64,000 bases of DNA, taken from assembly GCF_019430905.1 (NCBI RefSeq), contig NZ_JAHYCA010000001.1:419095-483094 (forward strand). Reading direction: 5' to 3'. Numbering within the stretch: position 1 is the stretch's first letter; every line of letters starts with the position of its first letter. The notes under the pieces are model-generated. The model worked only from the letters and a program-made list of their open reading frames with translations. It was not told the origin of the DNA and searched no databases. The stretch is from Billgrantia antri (GTDB lineage: Bacteria; Pseudomonadota; Gammaproteobacteria; Pseudomonadales; Halomonadaceae). Below, piece by piece: positions 16,624 to 27,651 of this stretch. Position numbers and translations under genes: made by a program.

Positions 16624-17634
16624 TCAGCGCGACTCGATGGCCTCACGCGCGGCATCGACCAGTTCCTCGCCGATACGCGGGGTCCACTTTTCGTGCACGC
16701 TCTGGGTCGCGTTGACGAACGCCTGATGCTGCTCCTCGGTTAGCTCGGTGACCTCCACGCCGCGCTCTTGAATGGCGGCCAGACGCTCGCTCTCCTGCTC
16801 ACGGGTCATGGCAATCTCCCACTCCCCCGCCTCGACGGCGGTCTCGCGCAGGATCGTGCGCTCCTCCTCCGAAAGCGTCTCCCAAACCTGTTGATTGACG
16901 GCGAAGACCAGCGGATCGTTCATGTAGTTCCACAGCGTCAGGTATTGCTGGCCAACCTGGTCGATACGCGCCACGTCGAACACCGAGAGCGGATTCTCCT
17001 GGCCATCCACGGCACCGGTGGTCAGCGCCGGCTTGGCATCGGCCCAGCTCATCTGGGTCGGGTCGGCACCGAGCGCGGTGAAGGTATCCTGGAACAGCGG
17101 CGAGCCGACCACGCGAATCTTCAGGCCATCGAGGTCAGCGGGCTCGTCGATCGGCCCGCGGGAGTTGGAGAGCTGGCGAAAGCCGTTCTCTCCCCAGGCT
17201 AGCGGGATCACACCGCGCGACTCGATGGCTTCGAAGATCATTTCGCCGGACGCACCGCTGGTCACGGCGTCCACGGCCGCTTCATCAGGCATGAAGAACG
17301 GCAACGAGAAGAGATTGAGTTCGGGAACCTGGGGCGACCAGTTGATGGTCGAGCCCACGGCCATGTCGATCAGCCCCGAACGCATGGCCGAGAACTCCCG
17401 TGTCTGGTCGCCGGCGACAAGCTGCGAGTTGGGGTAGACGCGCAGGGTGAGCTCTCCGCCGGTACGTTCCTCCACCAGTTCGGCCCACTTCTCCGCCGCT
17501 TGGCCCCAGGGGAACGCATCGGAGAGCACGGTGGAGACCGAGAGTTCACGCGCCTGGGCGGAGAGAGCAGCGGTCAGCACGGCGGCACCGGCAACGGCCG
17601 CGGCGATACGGGAGATACGGCTTGCTGATTTCAT
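16624..17634 (-). CDS. dctP: TRAP transporter solute receptor DctP
   Basis: This is a 336-residue periplasmic binding protein with a Sec signal peptide (residues 1-28, ending SAQA). The DctP pattern is clear: WAELVEERTGGELTLRVYPN, the PADLDGLKIRVVGSPLF stretch with the substrate-binding Arg, then QENPLSVF. An AAGGACA ribosome-binding site precedes the ATG. It captures an organic acid for DctQM. The GntR gene at 19183 is a possible regulator but is not adjacent. Confidence 0.93.
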   Translation of the reverse strand: MKSASRISRIAAAVAGAAVLTAALSAQARELSVSTVLSDAFPWGQAAEKWAELVEERTGGELTLRVYPNSQLVAGDQTREFSAMRSGLIDMAVGSTINWSPQVPELNLFSLPFFMPDEAAVDAVTSGASGEMIFEAIESRGVIPLAWGENGFRQLSNSRGPIDEPADLDGLKIRVVGSPLFQDTFTALGADPTQMSWADAKPALTTGAVDGQENPLSVFDVARIDQVGQQYLTLWNYMNDPLVFAVNQQVWETLSEEERTILRETAVEAGEWEIAMTREQESERLAAIQERGVEVTELTEEQHQAFVNATQSVHEKWTPRIGEELVDAAREAIESR

Positions 17635-17825
17635 GGCGTGTCCTTGCGACTGAGGCCGGCTGCGATATCACCGGCCATGATTATCGTTCTGGCGGGCAGC
17701 GACGAATGTAACATCACGACTCGACATTCTACGATGTCACGCGTTGAATGGTAGCCCGTTAACGATATTGGCCGACGACGGGCACAAGACGCTACCCGGC
17801 CGAGCCAACGACATGAGGAACCACC

Positions 17826-18683
17826 GTGCCGCTGCGCGACCTGCTGCTTGGCCTAGCGATCGTGGCGATCTGGGCCTTGAACATCATCGTCATCAAGCTG
17901 GGCGTCACCGAGCTGCCGCCGCTGCTGCTGACGACCCTGCGTTTCATCCTGGTCGCCGTCCTGCTGGTGCCCTTTCATCCCGTGGCGCGCCACCAGCTGC
18001 CCTTCCTCGTGCTGATCTCGGCGACCTTCGGCACCCTGCACTTCGCCCTGCTGTTCATCGGCCTGGGACAGGCGGAGGCCGGCACCGGGGCACTGCTGGT
18101 GCAGATGGGCACCCCCTTTGCCACCCTGCTGGCGGTCATCTTCCTGGGCGAAAGACTGAGCGCCAAACGGCTGGCCGGCCTCGCGCTGTCGTTCGGCGGG
18201 GTGGTGGTACTCGCCGGTGGCCCCAGCCTACCTTCGCCGTTGCCCATGACATTGCTGCTGCTCAGCGCTTTCGGCTGGGCGGTCTCGCAGTTGCTGATCA
18301 AGAAAGGACCCAATCTCGCCCCCATGGCACTGGCGGGCTGGACGGCACTGTTCGCCGTGCCCCAGGTGGCGCTCGGCTCCTGGTGGTTCGAGCAGGATCA
18401 GGTGGGCGCCTTGTACACGGCTGGCTGGTTCGGCTGGGGCGCGGTGTTCTATACCGCGGTGATGTCGTCGATCGTCGCCTATGGGATGTGGTACGGCCTG
18501 CTGCGCCGTCATCCGGTGAGTCGACTGGCGCCACTGAGTCTACTGGTGCCGGCGGGCGCCGTGGTGCTTGGCATCGTACTGCTGGATGAGACCCTCAATG
18601 CGCACATCGCCGTTGGTGGGGCCATGGTCATCGCCGGAGTGGGGTTGATCGTGATTCGCTTCCGCGCGCTGCTAGGGCGTTGA
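17826..18683 (+). CDS. EamA/DMT-family transporter
   Basis: This is a 285-residue inner-membrane protein with ten helices made of two EamA repeats (LLGLAIVAIWALNIIVIKLG and LLLLSAFGWAVSQLLIKKG). It probably exports an amino acid or other metabolite, but family members differ too much to name a substrate. It starts with GTG at 17826, with GAGGA about nine bases upstream. It is divergent from dctP, and its last 12 bp overlap the convergent DUF192 gene. Confidence 0.85.
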   Translation: MPLRDLLLGLAIVAIWALNIIVIKLGVTELPPLLLTTLRFILVAVLLVPFHPVARHQLPFLVLISATFGTLHFALLFIGLGQAEAGTGALLVQMGTPFATLLAVIFLGERLSAKRLAGLALSFGGVVVLAGGPSLPSPLPMTLLLLSAFGWAVSQLLIKKGPNLAPMALAGWTALFAVPQVALGSWWFEQDQVGALYTAGWFGWGAVFYTAVMSSIVAYGMWYGLLRRHPVSRLAPLSLLVPAGAVVLGIVLLDETLNAHIAVGGAMVIAGVGLIVIRFRALLGR

Positions 18684-19178
18684 GCGGCAACCGCCCTGTC
18701 GCCCGGACCAGACGATGCAGGCCCCCTCCTCGATCCCACGCGCCTCGAAGTAGCCGGCATTGACCTCCAGCGCGGCATGATAGTCGGCGCCGGCCACGGT
18801 GACCGGGCAATCATAGGGGTTGCTCGAGGTACAGGGCTGCATGGTGTGCATGGCGACGACAATTCCCTCGGCGTCGAGGAAGGCGATGTCCAGCGCAATA
18901 CGGGTGCGGTACATCCAGAAGCCTGCCTGTGCTGACTGGGTCTCATCGTAGAGGAACAGCATGCCGCCATCCTCGGCGAGATGGTCCCGATCCATCAGCC
19001 CCCTGCGCCGTTCGGCTGCCGTACGTGCCAGCTCTACCTCCAACCGGTAGCTCTCATCCTCAACATGGATGACCAGTGGGGCACGCGGAAGCGCTGACGA
19101 CACGTCGGCCCAGACCGGCGATTGCCAGGCCAGCAGCATCGTCAGCCCGACGACAGAAAGCATGCGCTTGGCAAGCAT
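18672..19178 (-). CDS. DUF192 secreted protein
   Basis: This is a 168-residue protein with a signal peptide (residues 1-25, ending VWA). The DUF192 core is evident: VELARTAAERRRGLMDRDHL, GMLFLYDE, FWMYRTRIALDIAFLD, and VNAGYFEARGI. Members are small periplasmic or surface proteins of unknown role. It begins 4 bp after the GntR gene on the same strand and is probably co-transcribed with it. Confidence 0.82.
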   Translation of the reverse strand: MLAKRMLSVVGLTMLLAWQSPVWADVSSALPRAPLVIHVEDESYRLEVELARTAAERRRGLMDRDHLAEDGGMLFLYDETQSAQAGFWMYRTRIALDIAFLDAEGIVVAMHTMQPCTSSNPYDCPVTVAGADYHAALEVNAGYFEARGIEEGACIVWSGRQGGCRSTP

Positions 19179-19182
19179 GACG

Positions 19183-19932
19183 TCACCCCCTGCTCAGGCT
19201 CATCCGGGCTCCCTCACCCTGCCCGAGGATCGCCATCAGGTCGATACGCGTCTCACGGATGGACAGGTCGAGCAATCCCTCGAGTGCCTGAAGATGCTCG
19301 TGGATGCTGCGCCTTGCGGCCTCGGCATCACCGCTGCGCAAATGGGCAAGCAGCGCCGGATGATCCTCAGCCAGGTAGCAGCTGGCGAGTCCCGCGCGCT
19401 TGTACAGGGCAATGACGATGGAAGTGCGCAGGATCAGGTCGGTGAGCATGGCGCCGAGCACGCGATTGGGTGAGTGCTCGGCGAGCAGATGATGGATGGC
19501 CAGCGAATGCTCGATGCGCGCCGGTTCGTCACCACGAGCATGGGCCTCGGCCTCACGTTCGACCAGCAGGGCGATCTCCTCCAGCAGCGTCGGAGTACTC
19601 CCCCCGGCCAGCAGTGCCGCCACCTCGCCTTCCACCAGGCGGCGGGCGGCGAAGGTCTCGCGGGTCTCTTCGATGCTGGGCGCGCGCACCCGGGCCACCT
19701 GATTGGGCTGCTGGCTGACGACATGGTCGGCAGCCAGCCGGGTCAGCGCCTTGCGCACCACCGAGCGGCTGACGCCGAAGATCTCGCCCAGCGCCACTTC
19801 CGGCAGGCGTGTACCCGGCGGCAGGCGCTGGGTCAACACGGCAGCACGCACCTTGTCGACGATGAAACGATCGCTGATCCGTCTCCCGGCGCGTGTCTCG
19901 GCGGCGATCTCGTCCTGCCAGGTCGTGCTCAT
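19183..19932 (-). CDS. GntR-family (FCD) transcriptional regulator
   Basis: This is a 249-residue regulator with an N-terminal winged helix (residues about 30-95; LGEIFGVSRSVVRKALTRLA includes the recognition helix) and a C-terminal FCD ligand-binding domain in which Asp/His residues normally hold a metal. The recognition helix resembles that of the second GntR gene at 34083 (SRxxxRKxLxRLA), so the two may read similar DNA. An ATGTATACAA site lies 78 bp upstream of its start, which suggests autoregulation. Possible targets are the neighbouring transporters or part of the ureide region. Confidence 0.88.
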   Translation of the reverse strand: MSTTWQDEIAAETRAGRRISDRFIVDKVRAAVLTQRLPPGTRLPEVALGEIFGVSRSVVRKALTRLAADHVVSQQPNQVARVRAPSIEETRETFAARRLVEGEVAALLAGGSTPTLLEEIALLVEREAEAHARGDEPARIEHSLAIHHLLAEHSPNRVLGAMLTDLILRTSIVIALYKRAGLASCYLAEDHPALLAHLRSGDAEAARRSIHEHLQALEGLLDLSIRETRIDLMAILGQGEGARMSLSRG

Positions 19933-20009
19933 GGGTCACCCTCGTCTCCCTCGTTCATGAGCTTACCTTCGCACGTTTCGCCTATCCTGGCCACACGAAA
20001 GCCAACCTT

Positions 20010-20019
20010 ATGTATACAA
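20010..20019. promoter_or_regulatory. GntR-type operator, ATGTATACAA
   Basis: This palindrome (core TGTATAC) lies between the pyruvate kinase end and the GntR start. It is one of twelve related sites in the window and probably serves GntR autoregulation. Confidence 0.6.
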
Positions 20020-20037
20020 AAATTCAGGTCCCGAAAC

Positions 20038-21525
20038 TCAGGTCTCGGCGTGCCTCTCGGAGACGTCGAGTATCTTCAAGGTATTGGTACCGCCGTGGGC
20101 GTTCATGTGGTCGCCCCGGGTCAGGATGACATGATCGCCGGGTTCGGCAATGCCCTGTTCCACCAGCAGCGCCAGGGCCCGGTCGTTGAGCTCGCTGGCC
20201 GCCATCGCCGTGGTGTCGAACGGCAGCGAGACCACCCCGCGATAGAGCGCCATGCGGCGCTGGGCGATGGGGCTGTGGGCCAGCCCGACGATGGGCAGCC
20301 CCGAGCGGATGCGCGAGGCGATCAGCGGGGTATAGCCGGTGGAGGTCATGCAGGCGATGGCGGCCACCCCGGTGAGGTGGTTGGCGGCGTACATGGCGGA
20401 GAGTGCGATGGTCTCGTCGATGCGCGAGAAGCCCTCGTGGATGCGGTGGCCCGACTCCTGGGCGACGCGCTCGCGCTCGGCGCCGAGGCATACCCGGCGC
20501 ATGGCCTCCAGGGTCTCCACCGGGTAGTCGCCGGCGGCGGTCTCGGCTGAGAGCATCACCGCGTCGGTGCCGTCGAGCACGGCGTTGGCGACGTCGAACA
20601 CCTCGGCGCGGGTGGGCAGCGGCGAGGTAATCATCGACTCCATCATCTGCGTCGCGGTGATCACCGCGCGGTTGAGCGTGCGGGCGCGCTTGATGATGCG
20701 CTTCTGCATGCCGATCAGCTTCTCGTCGCCGATCTCCACGCCGAGGTCGCCGCGCGCCACCATCACCGCCTCGGAGGCCTCGATGATGCCGTTGAGCGTG
20801 GCGTCGTCGGCCACCGCCTCGGCGCGCTCGAGCTTGGCCACCAGGCCGATCTCGCGGCCCGCCTCGCCCAGCAGGCGCCGCGCCTCGTGCATGTCCTCGG
20901 CCGAGCGCGGGAAGGAGACGGCGAGATAATCCACGCCGATCTCGATGGCGGTCTCGAGGTCGGCCTTGTCCTTGTCGGTGAGCGCCGGGGCCGAGAGCCC
21001 GCCGCCCTGCTTGTTGATGCCCTTGTTGTTGGAGAGCTTGCCGCCGGTGACCACGGTGGTGTGGACCTGCTGGCCCTCGACCCGCTCCACCGTCAGTACC
21101 AGGCGGCCGTCGTCGAGCAGCAGGCGGTCGCCGGCGGTGACGTCGTCGGCCAGCTGGGTGTACTCGCAGCCGACGCGGCTGGCGTCGCCGGCCTCGGTGT
21201 CCATGCCCATGTCGAGGACGAAGGGCTGGCCCTCTTCGAGCACCACCGCGCCGTCGCGGAAGCGGGCGATGCGGATCTTGGGCCCCTGCAGGTCGCCCAG
21301 GGCGGCCACGCTCCTGCCCAGGCGCTCGGCGATCTGGCGCACGGCGATCAACCGGCGGCGGTGGTCGGCGGCGCTGCCGTGGGAGAAGTTGAGGCGCACC
21401 ACGTCGACGCCGGTGCGGATCATTGCCTCCAGCACGCCCTCGCGGTCGCTGGCCGGCCCCAGGGTGGCGACGATCTTGGTACGGCGGATGGGGTCGTGAA
21501 TGGGAGCGTGTGGCGGAAGCGTCAT
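20038..21525 (-). CDS. pyk: Pyruvate kinase
   Basis: This 495-residue cytoplasmic enzyme converts phosphoenolpyruvate and ADP to pyruvate and ATP. Visible motifs are [15 protein letters not shown] near residue 12, VVRLNFSHG, the active-site Lys in [23 protein letters not shown], and the cation-site region [20 protein letters not shown]. Its start overlaps the glycerate kinase stop by 4 bp (ATGA), so it is the terminal step of the glyoxylate-to-pyruvate operon rather than a stand-alone glycolytic gene. Codon use is very GC-rich at third positions. Confidence 0.95.
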   Translation of the reverse strand: MTLPPHAPIHDPIRRTKIVATLGPASDREGVLEAMIRTGVDVVRLNFSHGSAADHRRRLIAVRQIAERLGRSVAALGDLQGPKIRIARFRDGAVVLEEGQPFVLDMGMDTEAGDASRVGCEYTQLADDVTAGDRLLLDDGRLVLTVERVEGQQVHTTVVTGGKLSNNKGINKQGGGLSAPALTDKDKADLETAIEIGVDYLAVSFPRSAEDMHEARRLLGEAGREIGLVAKLERAEAVADDATLNGIIEASEAVMVARGDLGVEIGDEKLIGMQKRIIKRARTLNRAVITATQMMESMITSPLPTRAEVFDVANAVLDGTDAVMLSAETAAGDYPVETLEAMRRVCLGAERERVAQESGHRIHEGFSRIDETIALSAMYAANHLTGVAAIACMTSTGYTPLIASRIRSGLPIVGLAHSPIAQRRMALYRGVVSLPFDTTAMAASELNDRALALLVEQGIAEPGDHVILTRGDHMNAHGGTNTLKILDVSERHAET

Positions 21526-22826
21526 GGTGTCCTCGGCAAGACCAGAATGGCACGGAAGTCGTTGACATTGGTACGGGTCGGCCCGGTGACGATGAGTCGA
21601 TCCAATGCCTGGAAGAAAGTATACGCGTCGTTGCGTGACAGGTAATCGGCGGGGTCGAGGCCTTGTTCCTTGGCGCGGGGCCAGTCGTCCGGCGAGAACA
21701 GCGCGCCGGCGTTGTCCTCGGAGCCATCGATGCCGTCGGTATCGATGGCCAGGGCATGGATGCCTGGAGCACCTTGCAGCGCTTCGAACAGCCCCAACAG
21801 GTACTCGACGTTGCGCCCGCCACGCCCGTCACCACGAACGGTGACGCTGGTCTCGCCGCCGGACAGGATCAGCAGTGGCGAAGCGATCTCATCGCGCGCC
21901 TCGAGTGCCATGCGCGCCTGGTCCCGCCCCAGTTCACGGGCCTCGCCCTCCAGGTCGTCGCCCAGCACACGTACCAGCACGCCTGCCTCCTCCGCCGCGT
22001 TCCTGGCGGCTTCCAGGGCGTCGCGGGCTCGCGCCAGGGTTACGCTGTCATCACGCTCAAACGCCTTGTCTTCGGGCGAGGGAGCAGAGCGATCCCGCTC
22101 GAGATGCTGGCGCACATGAGCAGGTATCGCTATCGCGTAGCGCTCGAGTACCGCCAAGGCATCGGCCGGGGTCGAACGATCCGGCAGGGTCGGCCCCGAG
22201 GCGATCTGGGTGGCCACATCGCCGGGAATGTCGGAAATCAGCCAGGTCACCACCTGGGCGGGATGTGCCGCCGCCGCGAGGCGACCGCCCTTGATCGCCG
22301 AAAGATGACGACGCACGGTGTTCATCTGCCCAATCGGCGCTCCGCAGCGCAGCAGCTCGCGGTTGATGGCCTGCTTGTCGGCAAGCGAAATGCCCTCGGC
22401 CGGCAGCGTCATCAGCGCCGAACCGCCGCCGGAGATCAGCGCGATCACGCGGTCGTCCTCACCCAGGTCCGTGACTGCCTCGAGCATGCGACGGGCCGCC
22501 TTTTCGCCCAGATCGTCAGGCATCGGGTGAGAGGCCTCCAGTACCTCGATCACGTCGCAGTCGGCACCGTGGCCATAGCGCGTGACCACCAGGCCGGTGA
22601 GCGGTGCGTTGGGACAGCGCGACTGCCAGGCGCGCTCCAGCGCCGCGGCCATGGAAGCGGCCGCCTTGCCGGCCCCCACCACCACGGTACGCCCCGCAGG
22701 CGGATCGGGAAGCAGGTCGGCGACCAGGGAATCGGGATGTACGGCGGTCACGGCCACATCGGCGAGCCGGCGCAGCCAGTCCGCCACGTCCCATTCAGGA
22801 TCGAAGGATGGGAGTACAGAAGTCAT
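21522..22826 (-). CDS. ttuD: Glycerate 2-kinase (MOFRL family, TtuD-like)
   Basis: This 434-residue protein phosphorylates glycerate formed by GlxR, giving 2-phosphoglycerate. [12 protein letters not shown] near the N-terminus, [16 protein letters not shown] in the middle and the C-terminal MOFRL segment ([41 protein letters not shown]) identify the family. Older annotations call these hydroxypyruvate reductases. ATG 22826 has GAGGTG eight bases upstream; the in-frame GTG at 22835 has none at usable spacing. It overlaps pyk and lies downstream of a terminator that separates it from glxR. Confidence 0.93.
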   Translation of the reverse strand: MTSVLPSFDPEWDVADWLRRLADVAVTAVHPDSLVADLLPDPPAGRTVVVGAGKAAASMAAALERAWQSRCPNAPLTGLVVTRYGHGADCDVIEVLEASHPMPDDLGEKAARRMLEAVTDLGEDDRVIALISGGGSALMTLPAEGISLADKQAINRELLRCGAPIGQMNTVRRHLSAIKGGRLAAAAHPAQVVTWLISDIPGDVATQIASGPTLPDRSTPADALAVLERYAIAIPAHVRQHLERDRSAPSPEDKAFERDDSVTLARARDALEAARNAAEEAGVLVRVLGDDLEGEARELGRDQARMALEARDEIASPLLILSGGETSVTVRGDGRGGRNVEYLLGLFEALQGAPGIHALAIDTDGIDGSEDNAGALFSPDDWPRAKEQGLDPADYLSRNDAYTFFQALDRLIVTGPTRTNVNDFRAILVLPRTP

Positions 22827-22880
22827 TCTTGGCACACCTCGCAGGCGACAGGCTTCGACGTTAACAGCCGGAAGGGGCAG

Positions 22881-22900
22881 AAAAAAGCCCGACGGCGGGC
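22881..22900 (-). terminator. Rho-independent terminator after glxR
   Basis: On the minus strand GCCCG-CCGT-CGGGC is followed directly by six T. It lies about 150 bp past the glxR stop and just before the glycerate kinase gene, so ttuD-pyk probably has its own promoter or depends on read-through. Confidence 0.8.
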
Positions 22901-23046
22901 GGGGTCCAGCCGGGGATCCCGCCGCCGGGTAAAGCCGTACAGGGTACGGCCGGTTGGCGAGCGCCGAACCGACGCCCGCCGGAGGGAAATTTGGCCTACC
23001 GTCTGCGCGACTGGCGGACCGAATAGCACCTCCTCGTTGGTGACTG

Positions 23047-23931
23047 TCAGCTACCTACCTCATGGCCGGCCAGCGACTCCAGCGCGCGCAGGATACCGGC
23101 GTGATCCCACTCCTCTCCGCCATGCGCGGCACAGGCCTGGAACAGCTGCTGGGCATTGGCGGTACCGGGCAGCGCCAGGTTGAGGCTGCGTGCCCCTTCG
23201 AGCGCCAGGTTGAGATCCTTCTGGTGCAGCTTGATCTTGAAGCCCGGGTCGAAGGTGCGCTTGAGCATGCGCTCACCGTGCACGTCGAGGATCTTCGACT
23301 GGGCCAGGCCGCCGAGCAGCGACTCGCGCACCTTGGCCACGTCGGCGCCCGCCTTCGAGGCGAACAGCAGGCCCTCGGCCACCGCCTCGATGGTGAGTGC
23401 CACCACGATCTGGTTGGCCACCTTGCAGGTCTGGCCGGCACCGTGGCCGCCGATGTGCGTGATGGTCTTGCCCATCACCTCGAGGAGCGGCTTGGCACGT
23501 GAAAAGCCCTCTTCGGTAGCGCCGACCATGATCGTCAGCGCCGCGTTGATGGCGCCGCCCTCGCCGCCGGAAACCGGCGCATCGACGTACTCACCGCCGG
23601 CTTCATGGATGCGCTTGGCGAAGCCCTGGGTGGCAATGGGCGCGATGGAGCTCATGTCGATGACCAGGGTGCCCGGCTTGAGCCCCTCGGCGACGCCGTC
23701 CTCGCCGAACAGCACCTGCTCGACGTCGGGGGTATCCGGCACCATGGTGATGACCACCTCGGCCTGCTCGGCCACGGCGCGGGGGCTGTCGAGCTCGCGC
23801 ATGCCTTTCTCGGCCAAGGTGGCATCCAGCGTGCCGCGCTTGACGGTGATGAGTTCGTGGCCGGCATCCAGCAGATGCCCCGCCATGGGACGGCCCATGA
23901 TGCCAAGGCCAATAAAACCGATCTTGCTCAT
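23047..23931 (-). CDS. glxR: 2-hydroxy-3-oxopropionate (tartronate semialdehyde) reductase
   Basis: This 294-residue NAD(P)H-dependent reductase turns tartronate semialdehyde from Gcl into D-glycerate. It is a beta-hydroxyacid dehydrogenase: the nucleotide-binding motif IGFIGLGIMGRPMA is at the start, the substrate motif DAPVSGGEGGA near residue 120, and the catalytic Lys in GAGQTCKVANQ near 170. The ATG at 23931 has AAAGGAGAA upstream; the longer in-frame reading runs into a repeat element and is rejected. It is third in the gcl-hyi-glxR set. Confidence 0.95.
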   Translation of the reverse strand: MSKIGFIGLGIMGRPMAGHLLDAGHELITVKRGTLDATLAEKGMRELDSPRAVAEQAEVVITMVPDTPDVEQVLFGEDGVAEGLKPGTLVIDMSSIAPIATQGFAKRIHEAGGEYVDAPVSGGEGGAINAALTIMVGATEEGFSRAKPLLEVMGKTITHIGGHGAGQTCKVANQIVVALTIEAVAEGLLFASKAGADVAKVRESLLGGLAQSKILDVHGERMLKRTFDPGFKIKLHQKDLNLALEGARSLNLALPGTANAQQLFQACAAHGGEEWDHAGILRALESLAGHEVGS

Positions 23932-24031
23932 GATGGTTCTCCTTTCAGCTTGTCTTTGACGTTTCAAACTACCCGACGGCTGTTGCAGACATCGTCGCCA
24001 CTCGGGGCTGAGCCGTCGTCGGGCGGAAGGG

Positions 24032-24116
24032 GACCGGTCGAAGAGGAGGTCTTTTGCCATGGATGGCAAAAGTAGCGCCCAGGGATGGGTTCACAGCGCC
24101 TCCTCGCAGACCGGTC
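24032..24116 (+). repeat. Structured intergenic repeat, copy 1 (glxR-hyi)
   Basis: This element of about 85 bp contains the core hairpin CTTTTGCCATGGATGGCAAA, then GTAGCGCCC and GGTTCACAGCGCC. The outer arms carry GACCGGTC on both sides, joined to AGGAGG and CCTCCT. The same core occurs at 27503, 28542 (both inverted) and 52673, with different but self-complementary arms. Confidence 0.85.
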
Positions 24117-24160
24117 GCCGACGCCCCGCGCCCTGCTCCGTTGCCTGCTCCCGCTAGCCT

Positions 24161-24934
24161 CTATGACCGATCGAGCCAGCCCAGACCTTCTTGGGTTGTC
24201 GTGGCCGGCTTGTACTCGCAGCCGATCCAGCCGTCGTAGCCCAACCGGTCGAGGTGGGCGAACAGGAACGGGTAGTTGATCTCGCCGGTGCCCGGCTCGT
24301 GGCGCCCCGGGTTGTCGGCCAGCTGCACGTGGGCGATGCGCTCCAGGTGCTTCTCGATGGTCGGCGCCAGGTCGCCCTCCATGATCTGCATATGGTAGAT
24401 GTCGTACTGCAGCTTGAGGTTATTGCTGCCCACCTCGTCGAAGATCGCCAGGGCCTGCTCGGTGCGGTTGAGGAAGAACCCGGGAATGTCGCGAGTATTG
24501 ATCGGCTCTGCGAGCAGCAGGATGCCGGCGGCTTCGAGCTTCTCCGCAGCGTAGCGCAGGTTCTCCACCAGGGTGCGCCGCGCCTGCTCCAGGCTCACCC
24601 CCTGCGGCTGGATGCCGGCCAGGCAGTTGACCTGCTTGCAGCCGATCGCGGTGGCGTAGTCGATGGCCTTCTCCACACCGGCACGAAACTCCTCGACGCG
24701 ATCCGGGTGGCAGGCGATGCCGCGCTCGCCGGCACCCCAGTCGCCCGCCGGCAGGTTGTGCAGCACCTGGGTAAGGCCGTGCTCGTCGAGACGCGCCTTG
24801 ATCTCGGTGGCGGGGTAATCGTAGGGAAAGAGATATTCCACCCCCTTGAAGCCCGCCTCGGCGGCGGCCTTGAAGCGGTCGAGGAAATCCTCCTCGGTGA
24901 ACAGCATGCTGAGGTTGGCGGCAAACTTGGGCAT
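24161..24934 (-). CDS. hyi: Hydroxypyruvate isomerase
   Basis: This is a 257-residue TIM-barrel enzyme of the xylose-isomerase-like family, which interconverts hydroxypyruvate and tartronate semialdehyde beside Gcl. It begins MPKFAANLSMLFTEEDFLDR; LLAEPINTRDIPGFFLN carries a catalytic Glu, and GTGEINYPFLFAHLDRLGY leads to the second active-site Glu in GCEYKP. The start at 24934 has an AGAGGGAGA ribosome-binding site. It lies 79 bp after gcl. A repeat element separates it from glxR, so a processed polycistronic transcript is likely. Confidence 0.94.
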   Translation of the reverse strand: MPKFAANLSMLFTEEDFLDRFKAAAEAGFKGVEYLFPYDYPATEIKARLDEHGLTQVLHNLPAGDWGAGERGIACHPDRVEEFRAGVEKAIDYATAIGCKQVNCLAGIQPQGVSLEQARRTLVENLRYAAEKLEAAGILLLAEPINTRDIPGFFLNRTEQALAIFDEVGSNNLKLQYDIYHMQIMEGDLAPTIEKHLERIAHVQLADNPGRHEPGTGEINYPFLFAHLDRLGYDGWIGCEYKPATTTQEGLGWLDRS

Positions 24935-25013
24935 GTTGGGTCTCCCTCTATTTGTGTTGTCGAGTATGGAACGTTGCCGCGTCACCGTCCCCACGATGAC
25001 GCAGCGCAAGGCG

Positions 25014-26789
<1,776 letters not shown>

Positions 26790-26825
26790 GACGGTTCCTC
26801 CCGTGAGTGGCGATCGGATTGTTTT

Positions 26826-26840
26826 TGGAAAATATTTCTG
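26826..26840. promoter_or_regulatory. IclR/AllR-like operator upstream of gcl, proximal
   Basis: TGGAAAATATTTCTG matches 12 of 14 defined positions of the E. coli IclR consensus TGGAAATNATTTCCA as I recall it. It sits 37 bp upstream of the gcl start. No IclR-family gene is in the window. Confidence 0.5.
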
Positions 26841-26883
26841 TATTACGAGATTAGGAGCCGACACGCACCGCGTCAACATTTTC

Positions 26884-26898
26884 TGGAAAATATTTTTA
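26884..26898. promoter_or_regulatory. IclR/AllR-like operator upstream of gcl, distal
   Basis: TGGAAAATATTTTTA repeats the first 12 bases of the proximal motif, with 58 bp between equivalent positions. A related TGAAAATATTTTCCA lies in the glcC-glcD gap. Confidence 0.5.
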
Positions 26899-26915
26899 TA
26901 AAATCAATAAGGCAC

Positions 26916-26945
26916 AAAAAACCCAGGCCAAAACAGCAACCTGGG
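26916..26945 (-). terminator. Rho-independent terminator after allA
   Basis: On the minus strand CCCAGG, a 12-base loop and CCTGGG are followed by six T. It starts about 18 bp past the allA stop and separates the ureide genes from gcl. Confidence 0.8.
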
Positions 26946-26963
26946 AAACTCTAGACCGAAAGC

Positions 26964-27449
26964 TTAGAGCGTGACGCGTATCGCCAGCGGGTACTCGTCG
27001 CAGTTATTGCCCTCGCCGCCGCGATCGACGACCAGGAACTCACCCTCCCGCTCCAGCACCGACTGGATGGCATGCCAGGTACCGGCGCGATAGTTGACAC
27101 CCTGACGGCCATCGGTGACGAAGGCGCGAACCTCGGCCGGGTCGATGGTCTCGCCGGGTGGCGCCACCACGATCACGAAGCGCTCCTCGTGCAGCGGCAT
27201 GAAGGCCTGGCTGCCTTGGGGGTGGCGCTCGAGGAAATCGAGCTCCAGCGGGATCGAGACCGGCTGGCTGACGAAGATGCTGATCAGCGCCCTCGCCTGC
27301 TCGCCCAGGGTCTCGACCCTGGCCAGGTCGTGGTAGCGCCGGGTACGCCCGGCGTTGATGTGAAAGTAGTCCGCCGTGCGCGTATCGATGACGTCGCCGA
27401 AGGGCGCGAAGGCCTCCGGCGTCAGCGGCTCGGCTTTGAGATCCAGCAT
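26964..27449 (-). CDS. allA: Ureidoglycolate lyase
   Basis: This 161-residue cupin-fold enzyme splits (S)-ureidoglycolate into glyoxylate and urea, feeding Gcl. The family pattern is clear: LKAEPLTPEAFAPFGDVID at the start, FHINAGRTRRYHDLA, ISIFVSQP, LDFLERHPQGSQAFMPL (metal or substrate face) and NYRAGTWHAIQSVL. The start at 27449 is set by homology; the longer frame runs into repeat copy 2. It is the last gene of the puuE-allE-allA group and is followed by a terminator. Confidence 0.95.
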   Translation of the reverse strand: MLDLKAEPLTPEAFAPFGDVIDTRTADYFHINAGRTRRYHDLARVETLGEQARALISIFVSQPVSIPLELDFLERHPQGSQAFMPLHEERFVIVVAPPGETIDPAEVRAFVTDGRQGVNYRAGTWHAIQSVLEREGEFLVVDRGGEGNNCDEYPLAIRVTL

Positions 27450-27502
27450 GTCAGCCTCTCGTTTTTTCGGCAGTCGCCCATATCGCCGGGGCTGTTCCGG
27501 CG

Positions 27503-27586
27503 GCAGGCCTGCGAGGAAGCGCTGTGAACCCATCCCTGGGCGCTACTTTTGCCATCCCTGGCAAAAGACCTCCTCTTCGGCCTGCC
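27503..27586 (-). repeat. Structured intergenic repeat, copy 2 (allA-allE)
   Basis: This copy is inverted relative to copy 1 (AGCGCTGTGAACCCATCCCT through GGGCGCTAC, then the hairpin TTTTGCCATCCCTGGCAAAA). The outer arms are GGCAGGCCTGCGAGG and CCTCTTCGGCCTGCC, which pair with each other but differ from those of copies 1 and 4. Confidence 0.85.
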
Positions 27587-27651
27587 CCCGGCGCCCCTCA
27601 CGTCGCTGAGATTCGGAAAACTCGGTGATACTAATGCAAGTCCGCTACGCC

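Noticed and set aside
14510-21625. GTATAC sequences at about 14519 and 21617 as extra GntR operators
   Set aside because: Both lie inside coding sequence (macrodomain and glycerate kinase genes) and lack the flanking TTG/CAA context.
22836-23046. GC-rich inverted repeats near 22930-22960 as a riboswitch
   Set aside because: Several short palindromes occur, for example CCGTAC-AGG-GTACGG, but no known riboswitch core can be recognised, and the stretch is explained as a terminator region plus promoter for the glycerate kinase gene.
23932-24069. N-terminal extension of glxR reading MPSMAKDLLF
   Set aside because: The same peptide-like sequence appears at several repeat copies, so it is translation of the repeat core and not part of the enzyme.
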